The position numbers and the translations under genes were made by a program. DNA of 64,000 bases from Acidimicrobiales bacterium. GTDB taxonomy: Bacteria; Actinomycetota; Acidimicrobiia; Acidimicrobiales; SZUA-35. Below are positions 1 through 9,387 of this stretch, piece after piece. The DNA is taken from NCBI GenBank assembly GCA_028285495.1, contig JANQPB010000027.1, forward strand, positions 148,239-212,238, in the 5' to 3' direction. A model generated the notes under the pieces. That model was given only the letters and a program-made list of their open reading frames with translations. It was not told the origin of the DNA and did no database searches. The stretch's first letter is position 1. Each line of letters opens with the position of its first letter.

Positions 1-340
1 CGTCCAGGTCGAGGCCGTCCGGCAGGGTGAACACCTGGACGGCCGGGGCGAGGCACTCCTCGGCATAGGAGGCGGTCGTCCCCGCCGTCACCACCCGGTC
101 GCCGACCGACAGGCCGGCGACGCCGTCGCCGACCGCGGTGACCGTGCCCGCGCACTCCCGACCGAGGCCCATCGGCAGCGAGCCCGGGTAGACCCCGCTG
201 CGGAAGTAGGTGTCGATGAAGTTCAGCCCGGCGGCGGCGACCGCGATCCGCACCTGGCCCGGTCCTGGCTCGGGCGTCGGGAGATCGACGACCGTCATGA
301 CCTCCGGTCCCCCGGTCTCGGTGATCTGCACTGCCCGCAT
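1..340 (-). CDS. Zinc-type/quinone oxidoreductase, MDR superfamily (N-terminal part)
   Basis: This is the N-terminal 113 codons of a medium-chain dehydrogenase/reductase; the rest lies beyond the left edge. The reverse strand from the ATG at 340 reads MRAVQITETGGPEVMTVVDL, then a GLNFIDTYFRSGVYP segment and a GRECAGTVTAVGDGV segment. These are typical of NADPH:quinone reductase (QOR) proteins, which reduce quinones or enals with NAD(P)H in the cytoplasm. A strong GAGGAGG ribosome site lies just before the ATG. Nucleotide-binding and C-terminal parts are not visible, so substrate cannot be judged. The ORF track misses it because no stop occurs within the window. Confidence 0.85.
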   Translation of the reverse strand, partial: MRAVQITETGGPEVMTVVDLPTPEPGPGQVRIAVAAAGLNFIDTYFRSGVYPGSLPMGLGRECAGTVTAVGDGVAGLSVGDRVVTAGTTASYAEECLAPAVQVFTLPDGLDLD

Positions 341-445
341 TGGCCCTCCTCGGGTCGGTTCCGGCCAGCCATCATTCCCGAACGGGCTCGGCGACGCCAG
401 CCCCCGGGCCGACCGCCCGGTCGCTCGGCTGGCCGACGGCGACCG

Positions 446-1483
446 CTACGCCGGTTGCTCGACCCGCCCGTCGGCGTGGTTGGCGAAGCGCTCGGGCCGG
501 TGGCCGTGGACCGGGTCGTCGGCCGGCCACGGCCAGCCACCGAAGCCGGTCTGCTGGTAGTCGAGCATGGCCTGCCGGATGCCGTCCTCGTCGTTGAGCA
601 CGAACGGGCCGTACCGGGCCACGGGCTCACCGATCGGGCGGCCCTGGAGCACCAGCGCCTCCGAGCCACCCCCGATCGGGCCGCCGGCCGCACCGTTGGT
701 GCCGGTCGGGGCGCCGCCGACCAGCTCGACGGTGGCCGAGCCGTCGAGGACGACCCCGGTGTCGGCGTCGAGGTCGGTGCCGGCCACCGTCGTCGCGCCA
801 TCGAACAGGTAGAGCACCCGCGACGAGCCGGGCGCAGCCGGAGGCAGGGTCAGGCGACCGCCGGCGTCGAGGCGGACGTGCCAGATGGCCACGTCGTGAT
901 CGGCGTCGGCGGCCCACGAGTCGGGCGGTGGGGCCGGCGCCTCGGCGGCGTCGAGCCGGCCGGCGATGACCGTGACCTCGGCCCCGCCACCGGTGACGAC
1001 CGGCAGCTCGTGATGCCACAGCATCGAGAAGTACGGGTCGACCATCTTCGATGCGGCGGGCAGGTTCAACCAGATCTGGAAGAGGTGCAGGGTGTTGGAG
1101 CCCTCGGTGTCGAGCAGCGGGAACATCTCCGAGTGGACGATCCCGGCCCCGGCGGTGACCCATTGCACGTCCCCCTGCCCGAACCGGGCCCTGGCCCCCA
1201 GTGAGTCGGAGTGATCACACCAGCCCCGCCGCACGTAGGTCACCGTCTCGAAGCCGCGGTGGGGATGCTGGGGGAAGCCGGGCACGGTCGACCCGTGGTA
1301 CATGTTCCACCCGTCGACGCCGGCGAAGTCCATCCCGATGTCGCGCCCGTCGAGCGAGGCGGCCGGGGCCAGGGAACCGTCGCCGGCCGGGTAGCGGTCG
1401 AGGTGGTGGGCGCAGAACAGGAACGGGTCGAGGGTCGGCCACTGGGCCCCGAGGGGGACGGTCTGCAGGATGGGGCTGGTCAC
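446..1483 (-). CDS. Pirin family protein
   Basis: Cupin-fold pirin of about 345 residues. The pirin metal site is visible: HPHRG near residues 73-77 and HSEM near 117-120, giving two His, one His and one Glu as in human pirin and the quercetinase-like YhhW. The substrate is not predictable; family members act as redox-sensing regulators or flavonol dioxygenases. The track ORF begins at 1657, inside the upstream gene. I chose the GTG at 1483 because the family N-terminus follows and a TAGACT -10 hexamer sits 7 nt upstream, consistent with a leaderless transcript. The C-terminal half has Gly/Pro-rich insertions, making it longer than the usual 280-300 residues. Confidence 0.88.
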   Translation of the reverse strand: MTSPILQTVPLGAQWPTLDPFLFCAHHLDRYPAGDGSLAPAASLDGRDIGMDFAGVDGWNMYHGSTVPGFPQHPHRGFETVTYVRRGWCDHSDSLGARARFGQGDVQWVTAGAGIVHSEMFPLLDTEGSNTLHLFQIWLNLPAASKMVDPYFSMLWHHELPVVTGGGAEVTVIAGRLDAAEAPAPPPDSWAADADHDVAIWHVRLDAGGRLTLPPAAPGSSRVLYLFDGATTVAGTDLDADTGVVLDGSATVELVGGAPTGTNGAAGGPIGGGSEALVLQGRPIGEPVARYGPFVLNDEDGIRQAMLDYQQTGFGGWPWPADDPVHGHRPERFANHADGRVEQPA

Positions 1484-1490
1484 GCGTCCG

Positions 1491-1496
1491 AGTCTA
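1491..1496 (-). promoter_or_regulatory. Leaderless -10 hexamer for the pirin gene
   Basis: TAGACT lies 7 nt before the GTG at 1483. This spacing puts the predicted transcription start at or next to the start codon and supports that start. No clear -35 element is seen. Confidence 0.5.
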
Positions 1497-1553
1497 CGAG
1501 CGCAGGCACGGCCGGCCGGGATCGAGGGGGGCGCCCTCGCCCACCCGATGGGC

Positions 1554-2735
1554 TCAGGCGACGACCCGGCGCAGCTCCGGCGCCAGGTCTCCCCGGTCCT
1601 CGACGGCCACCTGGTCGAGCCCGAGCCAGCCGGCCATCTCCTCGAGCGAGCCGGCAAGCTCCCTGGCCACCCGGACCCGGTCGGCGCCGTCCTGGGTGTA
1701 GGAGCCCCGAACGCGCAGCACGCCGGCCTTGCGGTCGGCCTTCAGGTCGACCCGGCCAACCAGCTCCTCGTCGAGGAGGAACGGGAGCACGTAGTAGCCG
1801 TAGACCCGCTTCGGCTCGGGCACGTAGATCTCGATGCGGTAGTGGAAGTCCCACAACCGCTCGCCCCTCGGCCGGTACCAGACGACCGGGTCGAAAGGGC
1901 TGAGCAGCGCTCGGCCGGGCACCGACCGGGGCCGCTTGGCCTCGGGGTGGAGGTAGGCGGGCTCGCTCCAACCGGCCACGTCGACCTGGTGCAGGCGGCC
2001 CTGCTCGACCAGGCGGGCCAGGATCGGACGGATGGTGGTGACGTTGACCCGGAAGTAGTCGGCCAGGTCGGCGTCGGTGCCGATGCCGTGGCTGCGGGCG
2101 GCCAGCAGGGTGAGCTCGGTGACCGCCTCGTCGTCGGTCGGTGTCGGCCGGTCGAGCACGTCGGCCCGCAGGACCCGCTCGGGCAGGTCGTAGGAGGTGA
2201 CGAAGGCACGGTCACGGTTGTGGACGGCGAGGCGACCGGTGACGTAGAGGGCCTCCAGGGCGATCTTGCCCTTCGACAACCCCCACCACGGGCCGGTGCG
2301 GCCGCCGGGGTCGCTCAGCTCCTTGACCGACAGGGGACCGCTGGCCGCCACCTCCTCGTGGACCGCCTCGGCATAGCCGGGATGCTCGGCGTTCAACGTG
2401 TCGAGCCATCGCCGCCGCTTGCCCATCCGGTGGCGGAGCAAGGGCTGGAGTTCCTGGGACGTGATCGAGGCCTCGTGGCTGATGAACTCGAAGTGCTCGT
2501 CGCCGCGGTAGAGGTACCGGTCGAGCCGGTCGCGGTCGTACGGGCCGAGCCTGGCCAGGATCGGCAGGAAGTGGCTGCGGCAGACGACGTTGACCGAGTC
2601 GAGCTGCAGGACGGTCATCCGGTCCATGACCCGGCGCAGGTGGCGCACGTCGGCCTGCCCAGCCGGCTTGCGGTCGGTGAAGCCCTGGGCGGCCAGGGCG
2701 ATGCGGCGAGCCTGGGCGATCGAGAGCCGAGCCAC
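1554..2735 (-). CDS. HTH_42 winged-helix protein, YcaQ/AlkX-type DNA glycosylase
   Basis: About 393-residue member of the HTH_42 (YcaQ/AlkZ) family. E. coli YcaQ (AlkX) removes alkylated bases and unhooks interstrand crosslinks, and actinobacterial AlkZ unhooks azinomycin crosslinks. The catalytic QxD motif of the AlkX branch is present as QLD at residues 44-46 within LQLDSVNVVCRSHFLPI, so this is likely an active monofunctional glycosylase in base-excision repair. I chose the GTG at 2735 (VARLSIAQARRIALAAQGF) because the longer track start at 2792 overlaps the upstream small gene and adds only Pro/Arg-rich sequence. The gap to that gene is 16 nt, so the two probably share a transcript. Confidence 0.82.
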   Translation of the reverse strand: MARLSIAQARRIALAAQGFTDRKPAGQADVRHLRRVMDRMTVLQLDSVNVVCRSHFLPILARLGPYDRDRLDRYLYRGDEHFEFISHEASITSQELQPLLRHRMGKRRRWLDTLNAEHPGYAEAVHEEVAASGPLSVKELSDPGGRTGPWWGLSKGKIALEALYVTGRLAVHNRDRAFVTSYDLPERVLRADVLDRPTPTDDEAVTELTLLAARSHGIGTDADLADYFRVNVTTIRPILARLVEQGRLHQVDVAGWSEPAYLHPEAKRPRSVPGRALLSPFDPVVWYRPRGERLWDFHYRIEIYVPEPKRVYGYYVLPFLLDEELVGRVDLKADRKAGVLRVRGSYTQDGADRVRVARELAGSLEEMAGWLGLDQVAVEDRGDLAPELRRVVA

Positions 2736-2751
2736 GGCGGCGACCGCCCGA

Positions 2752-2940
2752 TCAGGCCTCGGCCGGCTCGGACGCTCCGGCGGCCGCCGCACCGGCGCCG
2801 TCGCCGACCATCGACTCGAGAACGTCGCGGAGGCCGCCGTGCTTGAGGTTCTTCAGCACCTCACCCGGGGTGGTCTCGCCTCGCTCCCACTCCATCCAGG
2901 AGGCCAACAGCTTGTTCGGGTCGGGCGGGGGACGGTCCAT
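2752..2940 (-). CDS. Small conserved actinobacterial protein
   Basis: 62 residues, acidic, with no membrane segment. The core LLASWMEWERGETTPGEVLK followed by NLKHGGLRDVLE resembles a small cytosolic protein family I have seen in many actinobacterial genomes; its function is unknown to me. The Ala/Gly-rich C-terminus looks disordered. A TAGTCT hexamer 6 nt before the ATG suggests a leaderless transcript that could continue into the YcaQ-type gene 16 nt downstream. It is divergent from the gene at 2979, with a shared promoter region of under 40 bp. Confidence 0.7.
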   Translation of the reverse strand: MDRPPPDPNKLLASWMEWERGETTPGEVLKNLKHGGLRDVLESMVGDGAGAAAAGASEPAEA

Positions 2941-2946
2941 GCCCGC

Positions 2947-2952
2947 AGACTA
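2947..2952 (-). promoter_or_regulatory. Leaderless -10 hexamer for the 62-aa gene
   Basis: TAGTCT is separated by 6 nt from the ATG at 2940. It fits the TANNNT pattern repeated at many first genes in this window. Confidence 0.45.
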
Positions 2953-2978
2953 CCGGCGGGATATGACACAGTGACCCG

Positions 2979-3782
2979 ATGGGATTGCGGGACATCGTCG
3001 AGCGGCTGCTCGCGTCGGCGACGGCGCCGGCGGGCGGGCAACGGCTGACCGGGCCACCCCCCTCCGGCAACGGGGCGTCGTCGTTCCATCTGGTCTGGGA
3101 CGCGCCCCCGGTGCCGCTGGCCGAGGCCGAGGTCACGATCGAGGTGATCGAGCCGCCGACGGTGTCCAAGCTGTACTTCTGGGCCATGCAGGTCAACTTC
3201 GAGCGTGGAGCCGGTCGGGTCGGCGGGGCCCACTTCGGCCTCCAGTACCACCCGGCCTATCCCGACGCCGGGGCGATCAACTGGGGCGGCTACGCCGACG
3301 TCGGCGGCGAGCTCGACGGCTCGGTCTCGACGCTGCCATCGGCGCTCGACAACATCAACACCAGGACCTACCACTGGGAGTCGGGCCGGCGCTACCGCTA
3401 CCGGGTGGCGCGCTCCCCCGAACGGGGCTGGCGTGGCTCGATCGTCGATCTGGCGACCGGCGCCGAGACGGTCGTCCGGGACCTCTGGATCGAGGCCGAC
3501 CACCTGACCGGTCCGATGGTGTGGAGCGAGGTGTTCGCCGACTGCGACCAACCGTCGACCGCCGTCCGCTGGACCGATCCGGTGGTCACCACGGTCGACG
3601 GCCAGCGGTTCGGCATCGAAGCGGTGCGTCTCAACTACCAGACCCACGGCGACGGCGGCTGCGCCAACACCGATACCACGGTCGACACGTCCGGTGGCAC
3701 GGTCGGCTTCGTGCAGCGCACGGCCACGGCCAGGACCAACCCGTCCGGCACCCGGCTGGTCCTGCCGACCAGCCGTCGCTAG
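2979..3782 (+). CDS. Hypothetical protein, probably beta-rich
   Basis: 267 residues without a recognisable catalytic motif, signal peptide or transmembrane helix. The central part is rich in aromatic and Gly residues (FHLVWDAPPVPLAEAEVTIE, YFWAMQVNFERG, GGAHFGLQYHP, INWGGYADVGG), suggesting a beta-sandwich similar to lectin or LamG-type folds. This is only an impression. It starts at the ATG at 2979, divergent from the 62-aa gene. The N-terminal LRDIVERLLASATAPAGGQ helix is probably cytosolic. I do not recognise the family. It precedes metA by about 60 bp on the same strand, but metA has its own promoter-like element. Confidence 0.65.
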   Translation: MGLRDIVERLLASATAPAGGQRLTGPPPSGNGASSFHLVWDAPPVPLAEAEVTIEVIEPPTVSKLYFWAMQVNFERGAGRVGGAHFGLQYHPAYPDAGAINWGGYADVGGELDGSVSTLPSALDNINTRTYHWESGRRYRYRVARSPERGWRGSIVDLATGAETVVRDLWIEADHLTGPMVWSEVFADCDQPSTAVRWTDPVVTTVDGQRFGIEAVRLNYQTHGDGGCANTDTTVDTSGGTVGFVQRTATARTNPSGTRLVLPTSRR

Positions 3783-3828
3783 CCCACCACCCCGGCCGCT
3801 CCGTCCTCCGCCCGGCCGGATGGCCGGT

Positions 3829-3834
3829 TAGCCT
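3829..3834 (+). promoter_or_regulatory. -10 hexamer upstream of metA
   Basis: TAGCCT lies 9 nt before the metA ATG, giving a leader of only a few nucleotides. There is no room for a SAM riboswitch in the 61-bp gap. Confidence 0.45.
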
Positions 3835-3843
3835 CGGGCCCCT

Positions 3844-4770
3844 ATGCCGATCCGACTCCCCGAGGAGCTGCCGGCCTTCGACACCCTCCGCGACGAGGGG
3901 GTCTACGTGATGAGCGAGCGGATGGCGGAGCGGCAGGACATCCGCCCCCTCCGTATCGCCCTGCTCAACCTGATGCCGAAGAAGATCGAGACCGAGACGC
4001 AGTTCAGCCGCCTCATCGGGGCGACGCCACTGCAGATCCAGCTGTCGCTCATCCGGCTCACCGACCACGAGCCCAAGAACACGCCGGTCAGCCACCTCGA
4101 GCAGTTCTACCGGACCTTCGAGCAGGTGGCGGGCGAGACGTTCGACGGGCTGATCATCACCGGGGCGCCGATCGAGACCCTGCCATACGAGCGGGTCAGC
4201 TACTGGAACGAGATGGTCGAGATCCTCGACTGGAGCGCCAGCCACGTGCACTCGACGATGGCGGTGTGCTGGGGTGGCATGGCCGCGCTGTACCACTTCC
4301 ACGGGGTGCCGAAGGAGGTGCTCGACCGCAAGCTGTTCGGCTGCTTCCCCCAGCAGAACCTGCGGCCGACCTCGCCCTACCTCCGGGGCGTGTCCGACGA
4401 GCTGGTGGTCCCGGTGAGCCGGTGGACCGAGATGCCGAGGGACGAGATCCTGCGGGTGCCCGAGCTCGACCTGCTGATCGACTCGGCCTGGTCCGGACCG
4501 TGCCTGGTCGAGGACCCGAGCCGGCGGCTGCTGGTCAATCTCAACCACTTCGAGTACGACGCCGGCACGCTGGCGGCCGAGTACGAGCGCGACCTGGCCA
4601 AGGACGAGCCGATCGACCTCCCGGTCGCGTACTACCCGGACGACGACCCGACGAGCACGCCTCAGAACCGGTGGAAGTCGTCGGCCCATCTGCTCTACGG
4701 CAACTGGATCAACGAGATCTACCAGACGACGCCGTTCGACCCGGTCCAGATCGGTCGGGACCGGGGCTGA
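3844..4770 (+). CDS. metA: Homoserine O-acetyltransferase, MetA family
   Basis: 308 residues of the MetA family, which acylates L-homoserine in the first committed step of methionine synthesis in the cytoplasm. The catalytic cysteine is at residue 142 ([10 protein letters not shown]). Residue 111 is Glu (ITGAPIE), the residue shown in Bacillus cereus MetA to favour acetyl-CoA, whereas succinyl-CoA enzymes carry Gly there. I therefore predict the acetyl donor despite the usual name homoserine O-succinyltransferase. The length fits the family. It ends 8 bp from the stop of the convergent DUF2087 gene. Many actinobacteria use the unrelated MetX instead, so MetA is worth noting. Confidence 0.93.
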   Translation: MPIRLPEELPAFDTLRDEGVYVMSERMAERQDIRPLRIALLNLMPKKIETETQFSRLIGATPLQIQLSLIRLTDHEPKNTPVSHLEQFYRTFEQVAGETFDGLIITGAPIETLPYERVSYWNEMVEILDWSASHVHSTMAVCWGGMAALYHFHGVPKEVLDRKLFGCFPQQNLRPTSPYLRGVSDELVVPVSRWTEMPRDEILRVPELDLLIDSAWSGPCLVEDPSRRLLVNLNHFEYDAGTLAAEYERDLAKDEPIDLPVAYYPDDDPTSTPQNRWKSSAHLLYGNWINEIYQTTPFDPVQIGRDRG

Positions 4771-4778
4771 CCTCGGTG

Positions 4779-5426
4779 TCAGCCCGGGTCGAAGGTGCCG
4801 CCGATGCGCCAGTACTCGCCATCGGCGCGGTCGAGCAGGCGCTCGTCGACGAGGTAGCGGCGCAACGCAGCGGTGTCGGCGTCGACCGATGACAGCATGG
4901 CGTTGACCTGGCGCTCGCTGTAGCGCATCCCCGGCTCGAAGCGCTGGGCGATGTGGTCGAGGACGACGAGCCGGCGGCTGTGCTTCGCCGGCATGGCCAC
5001 CAACCGGCCGTCCCGCAACGCCCGGTCGAGGACCCGGCGACGGTCCTCGGTCTCGTCGCCATGCTCGGACGGAGGGTCCGGCGGGGCCTCGCGGCGCGCC
5101 GCCATCTGGAAGGCCTCCTCCAACAGATGGAAGCGCGTTGCCTCGAGCCGCTCGACCAGGCCGCCGGACTCGAGGCGATCGAGCGCGGCGACGACCTCGC
5201 GGATGCCAAGGCCGACCTGGGCGGCGATCTCACCCGGCTCCGAGGCCCCGAGCAGGAGGCCGGCGACCACCAGACGTCGGTCGCGGTCGGCCAGCAGGCC
5301 GACCAGGGCCCGCGACGAGAGGGCGGCGGCGGGCCCTGCGTCGTTCGCCGCCGCTGCGTCGGCCGGCGGTGCGTCGGCGGGCGCTGTGGGATCGGGCGGC
5401 GTTCGGTGGTCGCGGGCGTCGTTCAC
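4779..5426 (-). CDS. Winged-helix regulator with DUF2087 domain
   Basis: About 215 residues. Residues roughly 50-105 form an HTH region (ALVGLLADRDRRLVVAGLLL, then a GEIAAQVGL recognition segment), as in ArsR-like regulators. Residues about 130-205 form a DUF2087 domain (LRDGRLVAMPAKHSRRLVVL, FEPGMRYSERQVNAMLSSVD). The first 45 residues are Ala/Pro-rich and likely disordered. The 783-aa track ORF running to 7130 is an artefact of open reading through the MocR gene. I chose the GTG at 5426, which has a CATACT hexamer 6 nt upstream. It lies 41 bp downstream of the MocR gene on the same strand. The target is unknown. Confidence 0.78.
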   Translation of the reverse strand: MNDARDHRTPPDPTAPADAPPADAAAANDAGPAAALSSRALVGLLADRDRRLVVAGLLLGASEPGEIAAQVGLGIREVVAALDRLESGGLVERLEATRFHLLEEAFQMAARREAPPDPPSEHGDETEDRRRVLDRALRDGRLVAMPAKHSRRLVVLDHIAQRFEPGMRYSERQVNAMLSSVDADTAALRRYLVDERLLDRADGEYWRIGGTFDPG

Positions 5427-5432
5427 GGGACC

Positions 5433-5438
5433 AGTATG
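5433..5438 (-). promoter_or_regulatory. Leaderless -10 hexamer for the DUF2087 gene
   Basis: CATACT is placed 6 nt before the GTG at 5426. It deviates from TANNNT only at the first base. Confidence 0.35.
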
Positions 5439-5467
5439 TCGGGCGGTCGCCGGCCGGTCGTCGGGAT

Positions 5468-6895
5468 TCAGCACCCCCCGACCGCGACCAGGCCGGCCCG
5501 GATGGCGGCGACGCCGTCGACGATCTGACCAGGGGTCAGGTGGGCGTACCCGAGCACCAACCCGGGCCTGGCCGGCTGCGACGGATCGCCCGCGTGCAGC
5601 CGATAGCGGGCGAGATCGGGCACGTTGACGCCGTCGGCGGCGGCTCGGGCGGCCACGGCCCCGACGTCGGTCGAGGTCGGGAGCCATGCCACCAGCTGGA
5701 GGCCGGCCGAGACGCCGGCCACCTCGACGCCATCGACACCGGCCAGCGCCTCGAGCAACAGGTCTCGCTTGGCCTGGTAGGCGGAGCGCATCGTCCGGAT
5801 GTGGCGGTCGTAGCGACCGGTCGACAGCAGCCGGGCCAGGGCCCGCTGGTCGAAGATCGACGGCCGGAGGTGCTCGGTCCGGATCCGCTCGGTCACCGGT
5901 TCGGTGGCGCTCGGCGGGACGACGAGCCAGCCGAGACCCAGGCTGGGCAGCAGCGACTTGCTGACCGAACCGCCCATCACGACCCGGTCGGGGGCGAGGC
6001 CCTGGACCGACCCGATCGGTGAGCGGTCGTAGCGGAACTCGGCGTCGTAGTCGTCCTCGACGATGAGGCGCCCGGGCGCGGCCCGCACCCAGTCGATCAC
6101 GTCGGCCCGGCGAGCGGGCGAGAGCACGGCGCCGGTCGGATACTGATGGGCCGGGGTCACGATGACGACGTCTGCGGTCGAAGCGGCCAGGCGGTCGACC
6201 CGCACGCCCTCGCCGTCGACCGGGACCGGAACGACGGCGACGCCGGCCGCCCGGAGGTTGTCCCGCTGCACGTACGGTCCGGGATCCTCGACCGCGACCG
6301 TCGAGTGCCCGTCGGCCCACAGTGCCCGGCCGAGCAGACCGAGCCCGTTGGTGAACCCGCCGACGATCCTGATGTCCTCCGCCCGGCAGTCGGCTCCGCG
6401 AACCCGCCCGAGATAGTCGGCCAGCTCGGCTCGGAGGACCTCGTCGCCCTCGGCGTCGCGGTAGGCCAACTCGGCGTCGGTCAGCTCGCCAGCGGCGGCC
6501 CGCACCGCTCTGGCCCACGTCGACCGGGGGAACGCAGCCAGGTCGGGGTTGCCTGGCTCGAAGTCGACCAGCCACCGACGAGCGGGTGGGTCTGGCGTCG
6601 GCGCCGACGGTCGGCCGGCCCGCCGACCGATCCCGTCGGCCACCCGGGTCCCCGAGCCCTGGCGACTGACGAGATAGCCCTCGGCCACCAGCTGGTCGTA
6701 GGCGTCGACCACCAGGCCCCGCGACAGGCCGAGGTCGGCGGCCAGCGATCGGGTGGACGGAAGGGTGGCGCCGGCGTCGAGGCGGCCAGACCGGATGCCG
6801 TCGCGCAGCGCACCGAGCAGGCGGTCGCGGCGCAGCCGCTCGGGGCGTCCCTCGAGCTCGAGGAGGAGATCCGAAGTGGTCCGGTTTCTCGACAC
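5468..6895 (-). CDS. MocR/PdxR-family transcriptional regulator (GntR HTH fused to aminotransferase-like domain)
   Basis: 475 residues with the two-part MocR architecture. Residues about 5-80 are a GntR winged helix (ALRDGIRSGRLDAGATLPST, SRGLVVDAYDQLVAEGYL). Residues about 110-475 are a fold-type I aminotransferase-like domain with the PLP lysine in GGSVSKSLLPSLGLGWLVVP. Such proteins (PdxR, GabR, TauR) sense PLP or amino compounds and control cofactor or amino-acid genes. No pdxST or gab genes are adjacent, so the regulon is unknown. The GTG at 6895 is used, although it lacks a clear ribosome site. Direct repeats CCGAAGTGG overlap the start and may be an autoregulatory operator. Confidence 0.88.
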   Translation of the reverse strand: MSRNRTTSDLLLELEGRPERLRRDRLLGALRDGIRSGRLDAGATLPSTRSLAADLGLSRGLVVDAYDQLVAEGYLVSRQGSGTRVADGIGRRAGRPSAPTPDPPARRWLVDFEPGNPDLAAFPRSTWARAVRAAAGELTDAELAYRDAEGDEVLRAELADYLGRVRGADCRAEDIRIVGGFTNGLGLLGRALWADGHSTVAVEDPGPYVQRDNLRAAGVAVVPVPVDGEGVRVDRLAASTADVVIVTPAHQYPTGAVLSPARRADVIDWVRAAPGRLIVEDDYDAEFRYDRSPIGSVQGLAPDRVVMGGSVSKSLLPSLGLGWLVVPPSATEPVTERIRTEHLRPSIFDQRALARLLSTGRYDRHIRTMRSAYQAKRDLLLEALAGVDGVEVAGVSAGLQLVAWLPTSTDVGAVAARAAADGVNVPDLARYRLHAGDPSQPARPGLVLGYAHLTPGQIVDGVAAIRAGLVAVGGC

Positions 6896-6906
6896 CGAAG
6901 TGGACC
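6871..6906. promoter_or_regulatory. Direct repeats CCGAAGTGG(A/T)CC over the MocR start, putative operator
   Basis: CCGAAGTGGTCC at 6871-6882 and CCGAAGTGGACC at 6895-6906 are direct repeats spaced 24 bp start to start. A weaker GGACC half-site follows at about 6913. MocR proteins such as GabR and PdxR bind pairs of direct repeats in their own promoter regions. One copy lies inside the first codons of the regulator. Confidence 0.4.
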
Positions 6907-6981
6907 TTCCCGATGGACCGGCTGTGGCGCAGTGTAGAGAGCAGGAACCGCGACGACGAGACGACAGCAGGAGGATCCGTC

Positions 6982-7149
6982 ATGTGGCACGAGCGTTGCC
7001 AGCACTGCGAGCAAGCCCAGTTCTTCGGGCTCCGGCGAGTGATCCGTCTGGAGAACCCGAGCAAGGGCGTGATCGAGATCGACTGGGTCTGTCGCAACTG
7101 CGACGGCGTCAACCAGCTCCGCACCGGCAAGGCCCTGGCCGCCGCCTGA
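6982..7149 (+). CDS. Small CxxC-CxxC zinc-ribbon protein
   Basis: 55 residues starting at the ATG at 6982, with an AGGAGG ribosome site 8 nt upstream; the track start at 6913 is too long. Two CxxC pairs (CQHC at 6-9, CRNC at 37-40) frame a 27-residue core typical of a treble-clef or rubredoxin-like knuckle, so a structural zinc is likely. No enzymatic residues are seen. It diverges from the MocR gene and is followed by a hairpin, so it is monocistronic. The role is unknown; partners such as RNA polymerase or the ribosome are possible but only a guess. Confidence 0.75.
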   Translation: MWHERCQHCEQAQFFGLRRVIRLENPSKGVIEIDWVCRNCDGVNQLRTGKALAAA

Positions 7150-7173
7150 GGATCGCCCAGGGCGGCAAACGGC

Positions 7174-7203
7174 GAGAGCCGGAGCCCGAAGGCCCCGGCT
7201 CTC
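7174..7203. terminator. Hairpin terminator between zinc-ribbon gene and groEL
   Basis: GAGAGCCGG pairs with CCGGCTCTC across a 12-nt loop. It lies between the convergent zinc-ribbon and groEL stops, so it can serve both strands. There is no T-tract, as usual in high-GC actinobacteria. Confidence 0.65.
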
Positions 7204-7233
7204 GTCGGTTCCGTGCGGGACGGACCTCGACAG

Positions 7234-9167
<1,934 letters not shown>

Positions 9168-9189
9168 GCGCGCAGCTCCATGTTGGGCG

Positions 9190-9216
9190 TTAGCACTCTC
9201 AGTGGACGAGTGCTAA
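9190..9216. promoter_or_regulatory. CIRCE operator (HrcA-binding inverted repeat)
   Basis: A perfect match to the CIRCE consensus TTAGCACTC-N9-GAGTGCTAA just upstream of groES. HrcA binds CIRCE and represses chaperone operons until heat shock. TACGCT, a -10-like hexamer, abuts the upstream edge. hrcA itself is not in the window. Confidence 0.95.
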
Positions 9217-9273
9217 GCGTAGGAGGCCCGCGAACCCCCGCCAACCTCTCCCCGGCGGTTTCTGTGGCCGATG

Positions 9274-9364
9274 CCACCGTGCCCCTGGGTGCCGAGCCAC
9301 GTGCCGATCGGTGCCGAGCCACCGTGCCCCTGGGTGCCGAGTCACCGTGTCGATCGGTGCCCGG
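9274..9364. repeat. Four 22-23 bp tandem units in an A-B-A-B' pattern
   Basis: Unit A (CCACCGTGCCCCTGGGTGCC plus GAG) occurs at 9274-9296 and 9319-9341. Unit B (CCACGTGCCGATCGGTGCCG plus AG) is at 9297-9318, and a diverged B' is at 9342-9364. The array fills most of the gap between the end of the PH-domain operon and the groES promoter. No protein explanation is apparent. Confidence 0.75.
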
Positions 9365-9387
9365 TCGCTCGACCGATCGGGCCGGGA

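Noticed and set aside
3783-3843. SAM or other riboswitch before metA
   Set aside because: The gap is 61 bp and a -10 element sits 9 nt before the start, leaving no room for a leader aptamer.
4779-7130. 783-aa minus-strand ORF as one protein
   Set aside because: The N-terminal 570 residues are a frame shadow of the MocR gene; only the DUF2087 part is real.
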